33,432 bases of DNA from Chitinophagales bacterium. Its GTDB lineage: Bacteria > Bacteroidota > Bacteroidia > Chitinophagales > Chitinophagaceae. A program made the position numbers and the translations under genes. The DNA is taken from the NCBI GenBank assembly GCA_026936105.1, contig JAIXKI010000021.1:1-33432 (forward strand), read 5' to 3'. The notes under the pieces were generated by a model, which worked only from the letters and a program-made list of their open reading frames with translations, made no database searches and was not told the DNA's origin. Shown piece after piece: positions 31,999-33,432 of this stretch; position 1 is the stretch's first letter, and every line of letters starts with the position of its first letter.

Positions 31999-33357
31999 AT
32001 GGCATCATCCAAAACTTATAATGAATTACAGGTAGCTATCAGTAACCGCCAGATCTTAGAGATCGCCTTGCCTATCAGCCTTGCCATTTTAGTGCCGCAG
32101 ATAAATTTTATCACCAATAACATTTTCCTCGGACATTACAGCCAGCATGCACTGGCAACCGTCAGCATTGCCGGTGTGTATTACCTGATATTTGCCATGA
32201 TCGGGTTTGGATTGAACAACGGCCTTCAAACGATCATAGCCAGGCGTGCCGGTGAAAACAGGCCGGACGAGATCGGGAAGATATTCGGTCAGGGAGTCTT
32301 CATTTCACTTGCCATTGCCGCTGCGGGGATCTTTATCACCTGGTTCATCGCTCCGGTCATCCTGGAAAGATCCATTGAATCCAAAGCTATTGCTGATGAT
32401 ACAATATTGTTTCTGAAGATAAGGATCTGGGGGCTTCCCTTCCTGTATATATATCAAATGAGAAATGCTTTGCTGGTGGGAACCAACAACAGCAGGTATC
32501 TGATCAGCGGGTCTATTGCCGAAACGATTACCAATATTGCATTTGACTATGTTTTGATATTCGGATACTTCGGGTTTCCCGAAATGGGACTGAACGGAGC
32601 TGCTATTTCTTCAATCATTTCAGAATTTGCAGGAATGTCGGTGATCTTCCTGGTGATCCATTACAAAGGCATCACCAAAAGGTTTTCACTCTTCAATCAT
32701 TTTAAATGGGACAAAGAAAGAGCAGGTTCCATCCTTTCACTTTCCCTGCCTTTAATGTTTCAACTTGCCATCAGCATTGTGAGCTGGGAATTCTTTTATA
32801 TTCTTATTGAACATCATGGTCAGCTTGACCTTGCAGTATCCAGTGTGATGAGAAATGTGTACGGCCTGGTGGGTTGCATCACCTGGGCCTTTGCAGCAAC
32901 CAGCTCAGCAATGGTCAGCAATATTATTGGACAAGGCCAAAAAGACAAAGTTCTTTTCCTGATACGGAAGATTGTCCGCATCAGCACCGGAGCAGCAGTG
33001 TTCGTCGCATTACTGATAAATATTTTTCCGCAACAATTACTTTCCATTTTCGGCCAGGATGAGGCTTTCATCATTGCAGGCGTACCGGTAGTAAGAGTCG
33101 TTTCTGTCGGTTTGGTGATCATGTCTTTTGCCGTGGTATGGCTGAATGCCGTAACGGGAACGGGAAACAGCCGCATGACCTTCCTGATCGAATTTGTTTC
33201 AATCATCGCTTACTGCATTTTCGTCTATTTTGTTCTTGAAAAATTTTTCATGCCCATTATTTACGGATGGATGGCAGAATTGTTGTATTGGATCATTCTG
33301 TTTGTGCTTTCCTTCCTTTATATCAGAAGTGGGAAATGGAGGAATAAAGTGATCTGA
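31999..33357 (+). CDS. MATE family efflux transporter
   Basis: This 452-residue inner-membrane protein has 12 hydrophobic segments in two related halves, the MATE layout. The N-terminal half reads ALPISLAILVPQINFITNNIFLG and the second half LSLPLMFQLAISIVSWEFF. MATE pumps expel cationic drugs or metabolites in exchange for Na+ or H+. The typical Bacteroidota residues for coupling cannot be assigned by eye, and the substrate is unknown. An ATG at 31940 is out of frame and gives no protein. It is divergent from the DUF3822-rsmD operon and stands alone. Confidence 0.9.
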   Translation: MASSKTYNELQVAISNRQILEIALPISLAILVPQINFITNNIFLGHYSQHALATVSIAGVYYLIFAMIGFGLNNGLQTIIARRAGENRPDEIGKIFGQGVFISLAIAAAGIFITWFIAPVILERSIESKAIADDTILFLKIRIWGLPFLYIYQMRNALLVGTNNSRYLISGSIAETITNIAFDYVLIFGYFGFPEMGLNGAAISSIISEFAGMSVIFLVIHYKGITKRFSLFNHFKWDKERAGSILSLSLPLMFQLAISIVSWEFFYILIEHHGQLDLAVSSVMRNVYGLVGCITWAFAATSSAMVSNIIGQGQKDKVLFLIRKIVRISTGAAVFVALLINIFPQQLLSIFGQDEAFIIAGVPVVRVVSVGLVIMSFAVVWLNAVTGTGNSRMTFLIEFVSIIAYCIFVYFVLEKFFMPIIYGWMAELLYWIILFVLSFLYIRSGKWRNKVI

Positions 33358-33432
33358 TGATGAAGGCTTAGCCGGGAAATCCTGTTACGTCAATATTCTT
33401 TTGAGTAATGCACCGACACATTGCCTGTAAAC

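Noticed and set aside
33358-33432. Terminal 75 bases after the MATE gene
   Set aside because: I see no ORF, hairpin or promoter before the window ends.

Overview
The window looks like chromosomal DNA from a member of the Bacteroidota, most likely the family Chitinophagaceae. Four things point there: two proteins with C-terminal type IX secretion (T9SS) sorting domains; families typical of that group (DUF6515, DUF3667, DUF3822, DUF2027-Smr); TAnnTTTG promoter boxes in front of many genes; and A-rich leaders without Shine-Dalgarno sequences at almost every start. I see no insertion sequence, prophage, CRISPR array, tRNA or rRNA. This is mostly housekeeping and cell-envelope DNA, not an accessory island, and I did not find a convincing novel multi-gene system.

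Layout. 1-4760: small exported or envelope proteins (a lysine-rich repeat protein, a metallo-beta-lactamase-fold hydrolase, a 63-residue helical protein, a T9SS cargo protein, a DUF6515 protein, a LEA14-like lipoprotein). 4746-8894: pyrimidine and cofactor block, with pyrE followed by a periplasmic metal-binding protein, a divergent Nudix hydrolase, and a pyrR-pyrB-coaD-thioesterase run on the minus strand. 8989-10391: two tandem paralogous outer-membrane beta-barrel genes. 10533-13319: pruA and prfB; prfB carries a complete programmed +1 frameshift site, so its first 20 codons lie in another frame. 13533-19005: plus-strand genes for a GH172-family protein, a DUF3667 membrane protein, a Crp/Fnr regulator, a dienelactone hydrolase-like lipoprotein, an unknown lipoprotein and a CPBP-family membrane protein. 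19106-19582: RNase P RNA on the minus strand. 19731-25852: a DUF2027-Smr protein, a large secreted sugar-dehydrogenase/PKD/T9SS protein and an amino acid permease. 26020-33357: a small membrane protein, then a tight minus-strand operon DUF3822-rsmD-lpxK-rnr-polyprenyl synthase, and a divergent MATE transporter.

How the genes fit together. PyrB and PyrE act in de novo UMP synthesis and PyrR belongs to the same pathway's regulator/phosphoribosyltransferase family. CoaD serves CoA synthesis. PruA feeds proline carbon into glutamate. PrfB, RsmD, RNase R and RNase P RNA serve translation and RNA turnover. LpxK (lipid A) and the polyprenyl synthase serve envelope and isoprenoid synthesis. The most informative details are the prfB recoding site (an AGGAGG in a window whose genes hardly use Shine-Dalgarno starts), several probable leaderless transcripts, four TTG starts, and an enlarged RNase P RNA.
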